In this document: piece by piece, positions 41,601 to 47,685 of the stretch
How positions within the stretch are numbered: position 1 is the first letter of the stretch
How the letters are laid out: the number at the start of each line of letters is the position of its first letter
DNA from: Spongilla lacustris
Taxonomy: Eukaryota; Porifera; Demospongiae; Spongillida; Spongillidae
Direction: 5' to 3'
Assembly: GCA_949361645.1 (NCBI GenBank)
Contig: OX442416.1
Coordinates: 4,316,629-4,380,628 of the forward strand
Length of the DNA: 64,000 bases
Made by a program: the position numbers and the translations under genes
The notes under the pieces: model-generated
What the model was told of the DNA's origin: nothing
The model's input: the letters and a program-made list of their open reading frames with translations, nothing else
Databases searched by the model: none

Positions 41601-44600
41601 CACTGCATGGGCGTATATTTTATCACACAAACTAGGACTGTAATTTCCTGGATTTCATTGTTTCTCTGCTTCATTATCCTTCATTAGTAAAGTCCCAAGT
41701 GCACACTGTGTAGTGTAAATATGAATATGTCGATTTTGCCACCAAAAAGGATGTTTGAACTACCTTTTCCATTCATACATTTGGTACTATTAGATGTGAA
41801 TGTTAAAATGCTTAGTAACGCTTTCATCCATCTGAATCTTCATGAATATTTTAACACTTCATTCTGATAAATGGATGCTAATCAAAACTTATATTTTGCA
41901 CAATTTCATCAAGTTTTTGTACAAGCATTATTTACTCCAGTTGTTCCATTTACAATCATTGAGTTGGATGGATTGTTGTGAATCAACTGATGAAATTTTA
42001 TAATCATCATATCAATGAATTAAACTTTGTAGCATGTAATTGTGCTACAATAATTATTAAAAGCACTCTAATTTAAAGTTGATTGACATTTAATACTGTA
42101 ATTCATGCATTGCATGCAATGCAGTTAATTTAAATGATACAAATCTATAATTATATTATATATTTAATGAATTACATATGTGATTACTCTGAGTATGTTT
42201 GCATAGGATGAGTTCCTATAGGATGGTACATTGTATTTCAGCTGTTACCAAGATACCAAGATAATTTCACTTTGCTAAACAAGTAACACATGTTTTGGAC
42301 ACATACCTTATCACAGCTATTGATGTCAGCATTATATGATAGAAGCATCTTGACTATTTCTTGGCTTCCAACTGAAGCAGCTAAAATCAATGGGGTCGCT
42401 CCATCCTTTAACAAAGGTATATCACCAAAGCATGAAACATTGTGTCATAAAAAATACTTACGACATTTCTGCAATTTGCATTTAAGCAGCTCTGCAATAT
42501 TCTTTCCACTGAAGTGCTATTTCCATTCTTGCAAGCGTTGAGAAGATTGCATGTCTGAGGAGCACAATAATGACATCTAAAACTGTGTGCATAACTGCAA
42601 CATGACTGTTTCATACATGTATATGCATAGTCAAACCTGTTCATTAATTCCATCCGAATTTAGTGCCCCCAATGAGAGCAACCACTCTGCAACCTCCCAT
42701 TGCAATTCAAGTTGGGTTGCAGCTTGTAATGGTGATACACCATCCTGGTAAAGTGTGTGAAGTACATGTACAAAGAAGCAAGTTATAAAGTCAGGTGTGA
42801 TAAATGCTGATGATGCACCAAAAATACTAGCTGTAGAGACCAGCAGTGCTACTTCATAACTTATTGTCCGTCTCAGTTAATGCGGCAGTTTGAAAACGCT
42901 AGATTTTAATGCAGAAGATGCTGAAATGTAAATATGCTCAAACTCTGAAATAACTTTCAATTCAAGCAAGTATTGTGGCTTGTGTAATTGGACTGAAAAA
43001 CGCAATTAAAAATTGCCGATCCCCCCCAACCCCCCCCCCCCCCCCCCCCCCCCCCCTTCCAAATGGGTAGTACTGCGAAATGACTACTTGATGTTTGGAA
43101 ATGTACAAATTGGCAATATCGTATTTTAAAAGCATGTATGAGTATGACTTTTGAACTGGATTTCAATGTTGAAGCTTTAGAGGCTGATAAAGGAATCAGG
43201 AATGATTATATTTGTTTATAGTAAATAAAAAATTCAATATCTGTCAGAAGAAATTTTAGATCTCTTGTATCCAGCATTTCATAGACATAAAAATTGCTGT
43301 TTAGGGGTTAATAAGAGTATTGGCATGAGAAAAAAGTGCAGTTGTTTTCTTTGGATTTGGACAACTTAGAAATTGCGTGACATGAAATCAATTTTTGTGA
43401 TGTACTATGTACTGTTGACTACCTTAGATCATTAATTTTTTTCTCATATCTATGTATCTGATGCACATGAATGGCTCAGACCACAGTAGTCATGCAACTG
43501 TAAATTTCGATCGTTACACAGTATGCAAGCTCCTCAATACATCACTTTTGCGACTGGCTTGAGAGACTGATATTGTGACTAAACTGTAGCTATTAAATAG
43601 CGTACATGCAATTTTTAACTGGAGGTGTGCATATTAATAATTACCATACATGATGTAAAAATGAAGGCCGCTACAACTATTAGCTAATCTATGACGCTAA
43701 CTTGCAACCCAAAAATTGTTTTCACTACTAGTCGAACTGTGTCCTATTCAACATGTGATCCACGAATTTACATTTAACCAATATCCAATTGAACTGTGTG
43801 ACCAATAGCACTGCTGAATTATATCATTTTTGGGCCCAGGCTTCATAAGCGTAAATAATATTAGTCTATGGCCTAGCTTTATTATTCTGTCAGATATGCA
43901 ATAATAAACATATGTAAAAAAAATACCAATGCACATTTACCTCATCCATGCAGTTGTAGCTTATTCCTTCACCAATAATACTTTTCACAAGCTGAATATC
44001 TCCTCTTTTGCATACTGCTATCAGCTCTGATATCTGAGGCAATTGTTGAATTATAAACATGCAGTCATACATAATTACTAAAGAAGCACTATTTTACCTT
44101 TGTTTTGTCATGAGAATTATGTTTTATCCTTGTGCTACTAACATTCCCTGTTGCTTCAACGTTCTATTGGGTATATGTAATCAAATATTTGTATAAAAAT
44201 ATGTAAATAATGGCTCACATTTGTGCATGACACTACAGCATCATTTCCCAATGTAATTCTTTGTATTCCATTAAGCTTGAGCAATGGCTTGCATATATTA
44301 ATGGCATTCTGGCTGATGGACTTCACATAATCCACTAAAAATGTAGATAAATTCCAATGAATAATGATACTACCTTTTGATACTCCACTGTATACAAGAG
44401 CATTTGGTGGCAGGCATAGTGTCCAACAAACATCATTTTTTACTTTCGAATACATTTCAGTTGTAATCGAATCAGTATCTAGAGTGGCTGACACATCAAC
44501 CATTGCTGTTTCTGGCACATTTCAACTGCATGTGGCTCACTGTATGCAAAGGGTACCTGCAAGTGCAGATAATCTTCCAACACCTTAACTGCTTCTTGGC

Positions 44601-47496
44601 ATCCTGTTCCTTCAATCATTTTTCTTATGTAATCCACACCAGTCCTTGTCCATAAGTCCTGTGTAGCTAACAAAAGGTCTTCAGTTGTATTGACATTATC
44701 CAAGGTAGTTTTAAGGTTGGGTACATGCATACTAACTGTTGTAACATAATCCTTCATTAGAGGCAATGCATCTTCATTCCTTTTCAAAGCAGATGATAAT
44801 TTCATCTTCATGTTTGCGAAGTCAAATATTATCTTTTCATAAGTAGATGGACTGACTCTCAATTCGCATACTATTTCTACTATCTTCATGAAGCTAGAAA
44901 CTGATATTTCAGGGTTAATCACAGTTCTTACTTCTGCATTAACGTCTTTGCTTTTCAACAAAACTTGCAAATATGTCTTAAATTGTTGAAGTGCATCCAT
45001 GAATGGAATTAACGATGATGTTCCCAGAAAGTGAATTGGAATTGACTCAGGTTGGGCTAGTCCTTCCATATGTGTGCCTTCTTTTATTTGAATTGTTTCC
45101 TTAGCTGCATATATAACACTGTTAGTATGTTCTTTTGTTTTCAATTCTGTTGTACAAAATTATAAAATAAAATTTCAGTTGCAGTACTTTATTTGGCCTC
45201 ATATGCATGCATTAATTGTACTAAAGATTTTATAGTAACCTTACAAGTGATAATAACAATGCCATACTACAGTTTAATTAACACAGCGTAGTTATATGCC
45301 TTGAGAGCTATTACATAACTAGGTTTAGGTAAGTGTGCATGCCTGCATTGTTGCATATGCTCTTTGATCCTGCAGTGGTGTATTAATCATACATACCTTT
45401 CTGGAGATGATTAGCAATCCAATCCAATGCTTTAATGCTAGACAAAGCTTCACATAATACTGAAAATGCGTTCTTCATATCATTGCTGCTTCTTAAATGC
45501 TCCAGCAACTTCCCAACTTGCTCAGGTCGGCTTTTTTCACTTTTAATACTCTCGCAGGAAATCATTGAGATTACTTTCTTCGAATACAGAATACGAGACA
45601 CCTCAATGGCTTCCAAAGATTCCATCAAAAAAGAATGCTGTTCTCGAAGAACATGAAGTTCATTAGGCAGAACCTGATTGATTTAAGGGAAATAATTACA
45701 TGCATACAGATAGAAAGGCAATAGTTGCATAAAACAGAAGGAACTTAGATTTTAGTGAGATGATAAGCATATAATAGTATACTATTGTTAGTTATATGCT
45801 ATGACAGCACACTGAGCACAACGCTCTTTGATTACAATTTTTTTCTCCAAGTACATGATGCTTAGGGGGATGAATGTTAATGGTTCAAATTTAAATATAA
45901 ACAGACAACATATTAGTACGTATGATGATTATCAGAAAGAATATTAACTTTTAAGGATGCAAGCAAGGCCAGTGCATGTACATTGTATGTACATGCATGC
46001 ACAAACAACTATATGTATATAATTCTATCCGTGTGTAGTTCTGCATGTGTGCTTACTGATGTAAAAAAGAAACATGATATGCTACACTGACCATTGAGGG
46101 TGAGAAAGTCAACTGTGAATTTTGTTAAAAATCTATCAACCTGGGGTCATCCAACAAAACCCAGGGCTGTAAATATTTATTCCTGTAAATAATGTAATTC
46201 TTTGGCAGCTGCAAGTGGGAAAAGAATGTGGTATGACCAATGTACAATTGTGTATATATATGTATACATGTATGTATACAACACTGTTACGCAGATAATT
46301 GTGGTTGCATGAGCAAACATGTACATATGCATGTAGCTAAGCAACAACTGACGTGCTTCCTTTTTAAGAAATACGTACTATACAGTGTACTGTTGCATGT
46401 ATTCTACTCCTAAGGGCAGTTGTTGGTCAGGTTAATGGATCATGCATTTTACATCTGTGTGCCAAAGATGCAGCTGAAATTGAACAGGTTATAATTGAAA
46501 GATGCGGAATATATCATTATGCATGTGATGGCCAGTCACAATTAATGTTATGCATGAATATGGCATGCAGGACATATGATCTGGTGTTCATGAACTAATC
46601 CATGATTCTTTTTGAATTGTGATAATCACAATTTATATAAATCTGGCTGGACTCCACTGATTCTGCAAGTCAGGATGCAGTGGTTGCTGGGAAAATTGAA
46701 GTTATCTGTTGGTTCTTCTCCAACTCTACTTTTACATGGGACTCATTGAAAGAGGTTAATTGTTTCCATAACATTTATGTGTCATTGTGAAACATTGCAT
46801 GCAAGCTCCGGATATTGTGGAAAAGGCAAGTCTCCAACATAATACAGCGTAATAATTAGAAGTGAACATCTACACATATAGGGAAATACATGTACCCATG
46901 CAAACAAAACACGCGCATACGCTAGCAAACGAATCTCTAACGCTAGCCAAAAGATTTGCCCATAGCTAGCCAAAAGATTTGCCCATAGCTAGCCAAAGAA
47001 ACCCTAACGTTAAAGCTAGCGAATCGACGCAAGCCACAGGTGGACGAGTATAAGTAGTGGTTATTGCAATGAGGCTCACCACGGATAACAGCGACATAGC
47101 GCGGGTGCGAATTTTGAAAACAAACGGTGTTCCATACATGTATGCCGCACCCAATAGAGGGCCCTGATTTAGGATTAGCGGGCGGGCTAAAGCCACTTCC
47201 GCATACCCTAGAGACACCTCAAATCGCATCGATTCGTTTCCCGTCCGCTTTTCTTAAATGTAGCGAACTGGATCGAGTCGGTTTAGGCGTGATCTAGGCT
47301 GTCACCTGACCGCATGAATCCGCTGTGTACATGTACATGCATAACACACAGTAAACGTAGGAATATTGCACCGATGATGCGACCATGAAAAAGCTATACA
47401 CGTAGGCCTTATTACCTCGCGCAACATTCTGTGGCTAGGCTTATCGACTCTCCACGGTAAAGTAAAGGATTACCAAGAACGTACCTCAGACGACAT
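7431..47496 (-). CDS. CARD-ankyrin repeat protein (28-exon gene)
   Basis: Joined exons give 1,136 codons in one frame. Residues about 10-95 form a CARD: the segment has the family's RPEQVGKLL helix and a following FSVLCEAL helix, as in the CARDs of caspase and NLR adaptors. Residues about 97-397 are mostly helical and unrecognised. Residues 398-1075 are about 20 ankyrin repeats with TPLxxA and ADVN landmarks, nearly all in 99-bp phase 0-0 exons. The last 60 residues are a non-repeat tail. The start is ATG at 47,496, followed by a four-codon exon. CARDs form homotypic death-fold complexes and ankyrin repeats bind proteins, so a cytosolic apoptosis or innate-immunity adaptor or sensor is a reasonable inference. 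There is no NACHT, caspase or transmembrane segment. Introns are swollen by transposons. The exon 3/4 junction and the exon 23 donor are uncertain, and two adjacent genes rather than one cannot be excluded. Confidence 0.75.
7735..8289. mobile_element. Young 555-bp foldback MITE in last intron
   Basis: The first 100 bp (7,735-7,834) and the last 100 bp (8,190-8,289) are exact reverse complements by my base-by-base reading, with tips AATAATGTGCAC and GTGCACATTATT. A TA dinucleotide flanks each end, as expected of Tc1/mariner-type target duplication. The 355-bp interior has no transposase frame and a weaker second inverted repeat (CAAATTTTG / CAAAATTTG). It sits inside intron 27 of the CARD-ankyrin gene. 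Confidence 0.9.
8551..8634 (-). CDS. CARD-ankyrin gene exon 27, C-terminal cap
   Basis: 84 nt between CTTGCAG and GTACAT. FGNTAMDIALSHHHNLVHEE is a half repeat acting as C-terminal cap, ending EQKTNIK. Confidence 0.75.
8688..8792 (-). CDS. CARD-ankyrin gene exon 26, ankyrin repeat 20
   Basis: 105 nt between GCCACAG and GTAAGT. PQGWTPLMLTAQNGNLEITK then HPEIQLGAVDN; two residues longer than standard. Confidence 0.85.
8867..8965 (-). CDS. CARD-ankyrin gene exon 25, ankyrin repeat 19
   Basis: 99 nt between TATTCAG and GTAAGT. FGKTALEYAIMKQRGNVVQV then GANVNRQLQ. Confidence 0.85.
9045..9143 (-). CDS. CARD-ankyrin gene exon 24, ankyrin repeat 18
   Basis: 99 nt between TTTTTTAG and GTGCGT. NGWTALIPAAYLGSIDIVLD then NVDINLEDN. 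Confidence 0.85.
9249..9347 (-). CDS. CARD-ankyrin gene exon 23, ankyrin repeat 17
   Basis: The acceptor CTCACAG is strong. TGFTPLHIATLTENADIVRM then NANVNSQSF is 33 residues. The position where all sister exons have GT reads GCAGTT here, so it is either a GC-AG donor or a damaged one. Confidence 0.7.
9429..9503. repeat. Two long G tracts
   Basis: A run of 19 G (9,429-9,447) and one of 14 G (9,490-9,503) flank a CCCCCAGCCCCCAG segment, in an intron of otherwise AT-rich sequence. G-quadruplex or slipped-strand potential; assembly length may be unreliable. Confidence 0.9.
9740..9799 (-). pseudogene. Possible relic ankyrin exon
   Basis: Between a CCTAG acceptor and a GTGAAT donor, 60 nt read FLDALNGGGIVAIQFF, which echoes the second half of an ankyrin repeat. 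It is in phase 0 and lies in intron 22 next to a cluster of ankyrin exons. It lacks the TPLH half, so it may be a decayed duplicate or chance. Confidence 0.25.
10451..12235 (+). mobile_element. Decayed non-LTR retroelement, RT plus CCHC/RLE tail
   Basis: Broken frames carry a reverse transcriptase: KVDIKNAFNMVSREGIL (10,676 on), GVQQGDPLGPLLFSL (about 10,830-10,875) and, after a frameshift, YLDDG near 10,946. A 216-codon frame at 11,461-12,108 follows. It has KWWLG, a CCHC-type cluster (C98, C101, H111/H112, C116) and RPADILV (159-165) plus DLSVTSP (177-183), which fit the restriction-like endonuclease of R2/R4-type non-LTR elements. The 3' end reads ELGWVCV and GRLNLNLVRANA near 12,110-12,215. 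Frameshifts and stops make it inactive. It lies opposite to the host gene inside intron 22. Confidence 0.75.
12511..13560. repeat. 1.05-kb interspersed repeat, copy 1 (empty site)
   Basis: Similar sequence recurs at 20,555-21,155 and continues at 34,764-35,130. Shared words include CGATCGAGCGTTTTAAAACG, CATATAATCCATCA, GAGCTTCGCTAAACAGTGCC and CGAATACACTAAGCC. The 5' end has the palindrome GGACCCACGATAGTGGGTCC and the 3' end is a 290-bp hairpin. At about 13,165 the word GCGTCCTATACATCGC is the uninterrupted form of the site where the other copy carries the giant foldback. It is probably a DNA-transposon-derived repeat; no protein seen. Confidence 0.8.
13263..13553. repeat. 290-bp hairpin at the end of the repeat
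   Basis: Near-perfect inverted arms of about 140 bp: GTAAATCAAAAACTCTCTAT through TTGTAGGATCC, then back. The centre is near 13,410 (ATTTGCAAATAGG / ATTTGCAAATTC). The same hairpin occurs at 34,829-35,128. Confidence 0.85.
13630..14310 (-). mobile_element. Decayed RLE retroelement fragment
   Basis: Minus-strand frames interrupted by shifts contain FQVALKWWLG, DRSYLLSVSSPFASSW, GDVATRHN and KTRPADI. These match, in the same order, the CCHC/endonuclease tail of the element at 11,461-12,108. The cysteine cluster is damaged. Confidence 0.65.
14442..14543 (-). CDS. CARD-ankyrin gene exon 22, ankyrin repeat 16
   Basis: 102 nt between TTCACAG and GTAAGT. HKCTALHHASTFQQKAIVKI then GADLNLQSDI, one residue longer than its neighbours. 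A 5.1-kb transposon-filled intron follows. Confidence 0.8.
14932..15465. mobile_element. Foldback element, family A copy 2
   Basis: The tip GGGACAGTTTCCACCAAA and internal words (CAATAGCTACAGGAGTC, GAAATTAATCATCTGAATAA, TTTTAACCCAATGGGTTAG) match copy 1 at 6,150-6,953. The right arm is truncated. It lies between exons 21 and 22 of the CARD-ankyrin gene. Confidence 0.65.
15567..15665 (-). CDS. CARD-ankyrin gene exon 21, ankyrin repeat 15
   Basis: 99 nt between TTTACAG and GTAGGT. KKTTALALACGRGYKSIVEV then DAMLNLQDT. Confidence 0.85.
15760..15858 (-). CDS. CARD-ankyrin gene exon 20, ankyrin repeat 14
   Basis: 99 nt between TTCTCAG and GTAAGT. EGSTPLHAASSFGHTSIASI then NCNVNIQNN; a near-consensus repeat. 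Confidence 0.85.
16297..16395 (-). CDS. CARD-ankyrin gene exon 19, ankyrin repeat 13
   Basis: 99 nt between ACTGCAG and GTAAGT. YKLSPLFCASEGGHETIVQA then GADTNAKTC. Confidence 0.85.
16466..16564 (-). CDS. CARD-ankyrin gene exon 18, ankyrin repeat 12
   Basis: 99 nt between TTACACAG and GTAAGT. DGLTALGYASLHGHSNVVDT then KADVNLCSG. Confidence 0.85.
16648..16746 (-). CDS. CARD-ankyrin gene exon 17, ankyrin repeat 11
   Basis: 99 nt between CTTGCAG and GTAAGT. ENASPLIIACIRGHVNVVHT then KADINHQSS. Confidence 0.85.
17489..17745. repeat. C tracts in intron 16
   Basis: A 24-base C run (17,489-17,512) preceded by GGGGGGC, and a second CCCCCACCCCC-type run at 17,722-17,745. On the minus (transcribed) strand these are G runs. 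Confidence 0.9.
18373..18471 (-). CDS. CARD-ankyrin gene exon 16, ankyrin repeat 10
   Basis: 99 nt between CCCACAG and GTCAGT. EGCTALFQASQNGHCAVVNA then RSNVNLYSK. Frame and phase match the exon before the giant intron. Confidence 0.85.
18602..18640. repeat. Foldback family A tip relic
   Basis: GGGACAGTTTGCACAAAAAT resembles the terminal sequence of family A at 6,953 and 14,932. Only a few tens of bases are recognisable. Confidence 0.3.
18780..19020 (+). mobile_element. RLE retroelement fragment, N-terminal side
   Basis: The frame reads FEEVCQLRCPTLQHIPAKFC and later AWLKLCALPKS, an arrangement that recurs in mutated form on the minus strand at 40,450-40,600. I assign it to the region before the reverse transcriptase of the same family; this is inference from those shared words. 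Confidence 0.5.
19100..19630 (-). mobile_element. RLE retroelement fragment, CCHC/endonuclease tail
   Basis: Minus-strand frames carry GKKGPDVVS, then SADILIPNWELGKPAAIDL and TTSPL, then QELGWVCIPLVVE and GRLNL. This is the same order as the tail at 11,461-12,230. It is frameshifted and inactive, and abuts an oppositely oriented fragment of the same family. Confidence 0.65.
19811..19905. repeat. Diverged relic of the 290-bp hairpin arm
   Basis: TGAGAAAGTTAGTGG, ATATAGGATTTG and AATGGTGGTGTAAAAA follow the order of the hairpin arm at 13,280-13,340 with many substitutions. Weak match. Confidence 0.3.
20555..21155. repeat. Interspersed repeat copy 2, left part
   Basis: Co-linear with 12,511 to about 13,165 (CGATCGAGCGTTTTAAAACG, GAGCTTCGCTAAACAGTGCC, AGGAGAACTCTGAGTTTAAG). 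It is interrupted at TA 21,154-21,155 by the giant foldback and resumes at 34,764. Confidence 0.85.
23301..23420. repeat. (GT)n run, left arm
   Basis: About 100 bp of GT followed by GCGCGCGCGCGC. The mirror-image (CA)n run is at 32,530-32,640. The long frames through it (Cys-Val or Thr-His repeats) are not genes. Confidence 0.95.
24805..24930. repeat. (GT)n run with GCATGT interruptions, left arm
   Basis: Simple repeat paired with the shorter (CA)n run at 31,080-31,137; the two have diverged in length. Confidence 0.9.
26600..28600. other. Giant foldback, central unpaired region
   Basis: Inverted pairing could not be followed here. Arm-type words continue to about 27,520 and then switch orientation at AAAGCACACCCTTATTTTAA. 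27,600-28,370 is unique-looking AT-rich sequence. The only coding trace is the transposase fragment at 28,372-28,569. Confidence 0.6.
28372..28569 (+). pseudogene. Helix-turn-helix transposase N-terminus, broken
   Basis: The frame opens with MPRAARAHRLTVKQRAAIVR and continues FYYESGKHA and RFRRDYSS. An in-frame TGA stands at 28,498, then the same frame continues RRSTVLRLVFKV before a second stop. The Arg/Lys-rich helices, the AAIVRFYYESG stretch and the RSTxLRL recognition-like helix fit the DNA-binding start of mariner/IS630-type transposases. No DDE/D catalytic part was found, so it cannot encode a working enzyme. Confidence 0.5.
31080..31137. repeat. (CA)n run, right arm
   Basis: Counterpart of the GT run at 24,805-24,930; simple repeat. 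Confidence 0.9.
32530..32640. repeat. (CA)n run, right arm
   Basis: CGCGCGCGCGCGCACACCC followed by about 90 bp of CA, mirror of 23,301-23,420. Confidence 0.95.
34764..35130. repeat. Interspersed repeat copy 2, right part with hairpin
   Basis: Resumes the homology to 13,167-13,560 after the giant insertion: CGAATACACTAAGCC, TAGGGGAACAAGTAAATC, then a near-palindromic hairpin at 34,829-35,128 like that at 13,263-13,553. Confidence 0.85.
35305..35403 (-). CDS. CARD-ankyrin gene exon 15, ankyrin repeat 9
   Basis: 99 nt between TTTTCAG and GTGAGT. TGATALHIASYNGHCNAVML then GCDVDSQNN. It is followed by the 16.8-kb intron that contains the giant foldback element. Confidence 0.85.
35457..35555 (-). 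CDS. CARD-ankyrin gene exon 14, ankyrin repeat 8
   Basis: 99 nt between ATGACAG and GTAAGT. MGATPLYQTCENGHAHVVKF then KANVDLKLN. Confidence 0.85.
35693..35791 (-). CDS. CARD-ankyrin gene exon 13, ankyrin repeat 7
   Basis: 99 nt between TTTTCAG and GTAAGT. FDFTALYFACMSGHAEIAKL then GLDVNNQTP. Confidence 0.85.
37391..37489 (-). CDS. CARD-ankyrin gene exon 12, ankyrin repeat 6
   Basis: 99 nt between CCTGCAG and GTAAGA. EGAVPLLMASQKGHYEIVQK; the C-terminal turn is atypical (IQLHITA). Confidence 0.8.
37860..37990 (-). mobile_element. RLE retroelement scrap
   Basis: The minus-strand frame reads GSSCALCPNVSLDPLIPHAA then RGGDVVICHNK. This is the CCHC region of the same family with the last Cys replaced by Tyr. 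It is only about 130 bp long. Confidence 0.5.
38480..38760. repeat. Minisatellite in intron 11
   Basis: Irregular 35-45 bp units built on GGGTAGCTGTGGTTGTGTG and TCTGGTRTGATG. Open frames rich in Thr, His and Pro on the minus strand are repeat artefacts. Confidence 0.8.
39056..39109 (-). CDS. Possible alternative first exon
   Basis: ATG at 39,109 in the context ACAAGATGG opens 18 codons, MASKLLSELEEFASINHQ, ending exactly at a GTAGCT donor in phase 0. Joined to exon 12 at 37,489 it would give a 593-residue ankyrin-only protein with no CARD. The final ASINHQ looks like the end of an ankyrin repeat. No transcript evidence, and the exon could be fortuitous. Confidence 0.4.
39205..39606 (+). mobile_element. 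Ty3/gypsy pol C-terminal relic
   Basis: The frame carries TDRTYPIPGIVVGKAATPRS and YLVDTEGGAVRRNR, then a premature TGA at 39,427 where sister elements have Arg (RNRRHLN). It continues HLNVVP and RIMTRSQTGIVIRPSDRF to a stop at 39,604. This is the typical end of gypsy integrase, just before the 3' LTR. Only the tail remains. Confidence 0.75.
39629..39756 (+). mobile_element. Gypsy 3' LTR remnant
   Basis: A purine-rich AGAAAGGGAGA tract directly precedes TGTGGAATAAACC, the usual polypurine-tract/LTR junction. GGAATAAAG near 39,705 could be its poly(A) signal. The right end is uncertain, and no 5' LTR was seen. Confidence 0.5.
39780..40620 (-). mobile_element. RLE retroelement fragment, N-terminal side and RT start
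   Basis: Minus-strand frames give FEEDFELRCPIL near 40,600-40,560 (compare FEEVCQLRCPTL at 18,790). Further on, VIKVDMRNAFNLVLRQN near 39,900-39,960 matches the RT motif KVDIKNAFNMVSREG at 10,676. Many stops; inactive. Confidence 0.55.
41382..41480 (-). CDS. CARD-ankyrin gene exon 11, ankyrin repeat 5
   Basis: 99 nt between TTTTCAG and GTATGT. TGSSALFAACKYGHKEIVDI then GGADVNLKTD: canonical. The next intron (3.9 kb) holds a gypsy relic and retroelement debris. Confidence 0.85.
42307..42405 (-). CDS. CARD-ankyrin gene exon 10, ankyrin repeat 4
   Basis: 99 nt between TTAAAG and GTATGT. DGATPLILAASVGSQEIVKM followed by NADIN: a canonical repeat. Confidence 0.85.
42462..42554 (-). CDS. CARD-ankyrin gene exon 9, ankyrin repeat 3
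   Basis: 93 nt between CTCCTCAG and GTAAGT. TCNLLNACKNGNSTSVERIL shows the ankyrin helix pair with an atypical first turn. Confidence 0.75.
42637..42744 (-). CDS. CARD-ankyrin gene exon 8, ankyrin repeat 2
   Basis: 108 nt between TTTACCAG and GTTTGA. DGVSPLQAATQLELQWEVAE opens the repeat; it is three residues longer than the standard 33. Confidence 0.75.
43021..43056. repeat. C tract in intron 7
   Basis: About 34 C in 36 bases. On the transcribed strand this is a long G run. Confidence 0.95.
43941..44033 (-). CDS. CARD-ankyrin gene exon 7, ankyrin repeat 1
   Basis: 93 nt between TGCCTCAG and GTAAAT. ISELIAVCKRGDIQLVKSII is a degenerate N-terminal capping repeat with the usual helix pattern. 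Confidence 0.7.
44098..44163 (-). CDS. CARD-ankyrin gene exon 6
   Basis: A 66-nt exon between acceptor CCAATAG and donor GTAAAA. It encodes a polar 22-residue linker (NVEATGNVSSTRI...), probably the hinge before the ankyrin domain. Confidence 0.55.
44219..44334 (-). CDS. CARD-ankyrin gene exon 5
   Basis: Acceptor TTTTTAG, donor GTGAGC. It encodes a helical stretch beginning VDYVKSISQNAINICKPLL and ending VVSCTN. Exits in phase 0; from here all introns are phase 0. Confidence 0.65.
44374..44487 (-). CDS. CARD-ankyrin gene exon 4
   Basis: It encodes a segment including KVKNDVCWTLCLPPNALVYS and ends at the GTAGTA donor in phase 1. The acceptor GTGTCAG at 44,488-44,490 implies an intron of only 53 nt. 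An upstream acceptor would break the frame. Confidence 0.5.
44541..45146 (-). CDS. CARD-ankyrin gene exon 3 (helical linker)
   Basis: The acceptor TACAACAG is clear. The open frame of about 200 residues is rich in Lys, Glu and Leu and looks all-helical; I do not recognise it. Two donors compete: GTACCC after 44,557 and GTGAGC after 44,541. Only the second keeps frame with the next exon. Confidence 0.6.
45397..45673 (-). CDS. CARD-ankyrin gene exon 2 (CARD)
   Basis: The acceptor CAATCAG is at 45,674 and the donor GTATGT ends at 45,396. The 277 nt encode essentially the whole CARD: helices around residues 14-24, 29-45, 52-66, 69-83 and 85-95. Key landmarks are RILYSKKVIS, SRPEQVGKLLEHL and FSVLCEAL. 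It ends in phase 1. Confidence 0.8.
45674..47484. other. Intron 1 of CARD-ankyrin gene
   Basis: 1.8 kb of AT-rich sequence with no recognisable gene. It includes a 23-bp tandem triplet (GCTAGCCAAAAGATTTGCCC) near 46,943-46,995 and several TACATGTA words. Confidence 0.5.
47485..47496 (-). CDS. CARD-ankyrin gene exon 1 (start)
   Basis: ATG TCG TCT GAG then GTACGT donor: encodes MSSE. Phase 0 joins directly to the CARD exon. The upstream sequence at 47,500-47,540 would be 5' UTR. Confidence 0.6.
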
Positions 47497-47685
47497 ATTT
47501 GAAGCCGTTTCTCTCAACCTCCAAGACAGTGGTCGTTTAAAAATAGCCAAATCGATGTTTTCCACACGGACTGGGAACGAGATGCATTATTTGTCACGTT
47601 AATATGTCTATTGTACTGAATGCATAGTTGGGCGTAGCCCGACCTTCGCGTATTGGCGGAAGGTCGGGTATCAAGACTATACATG

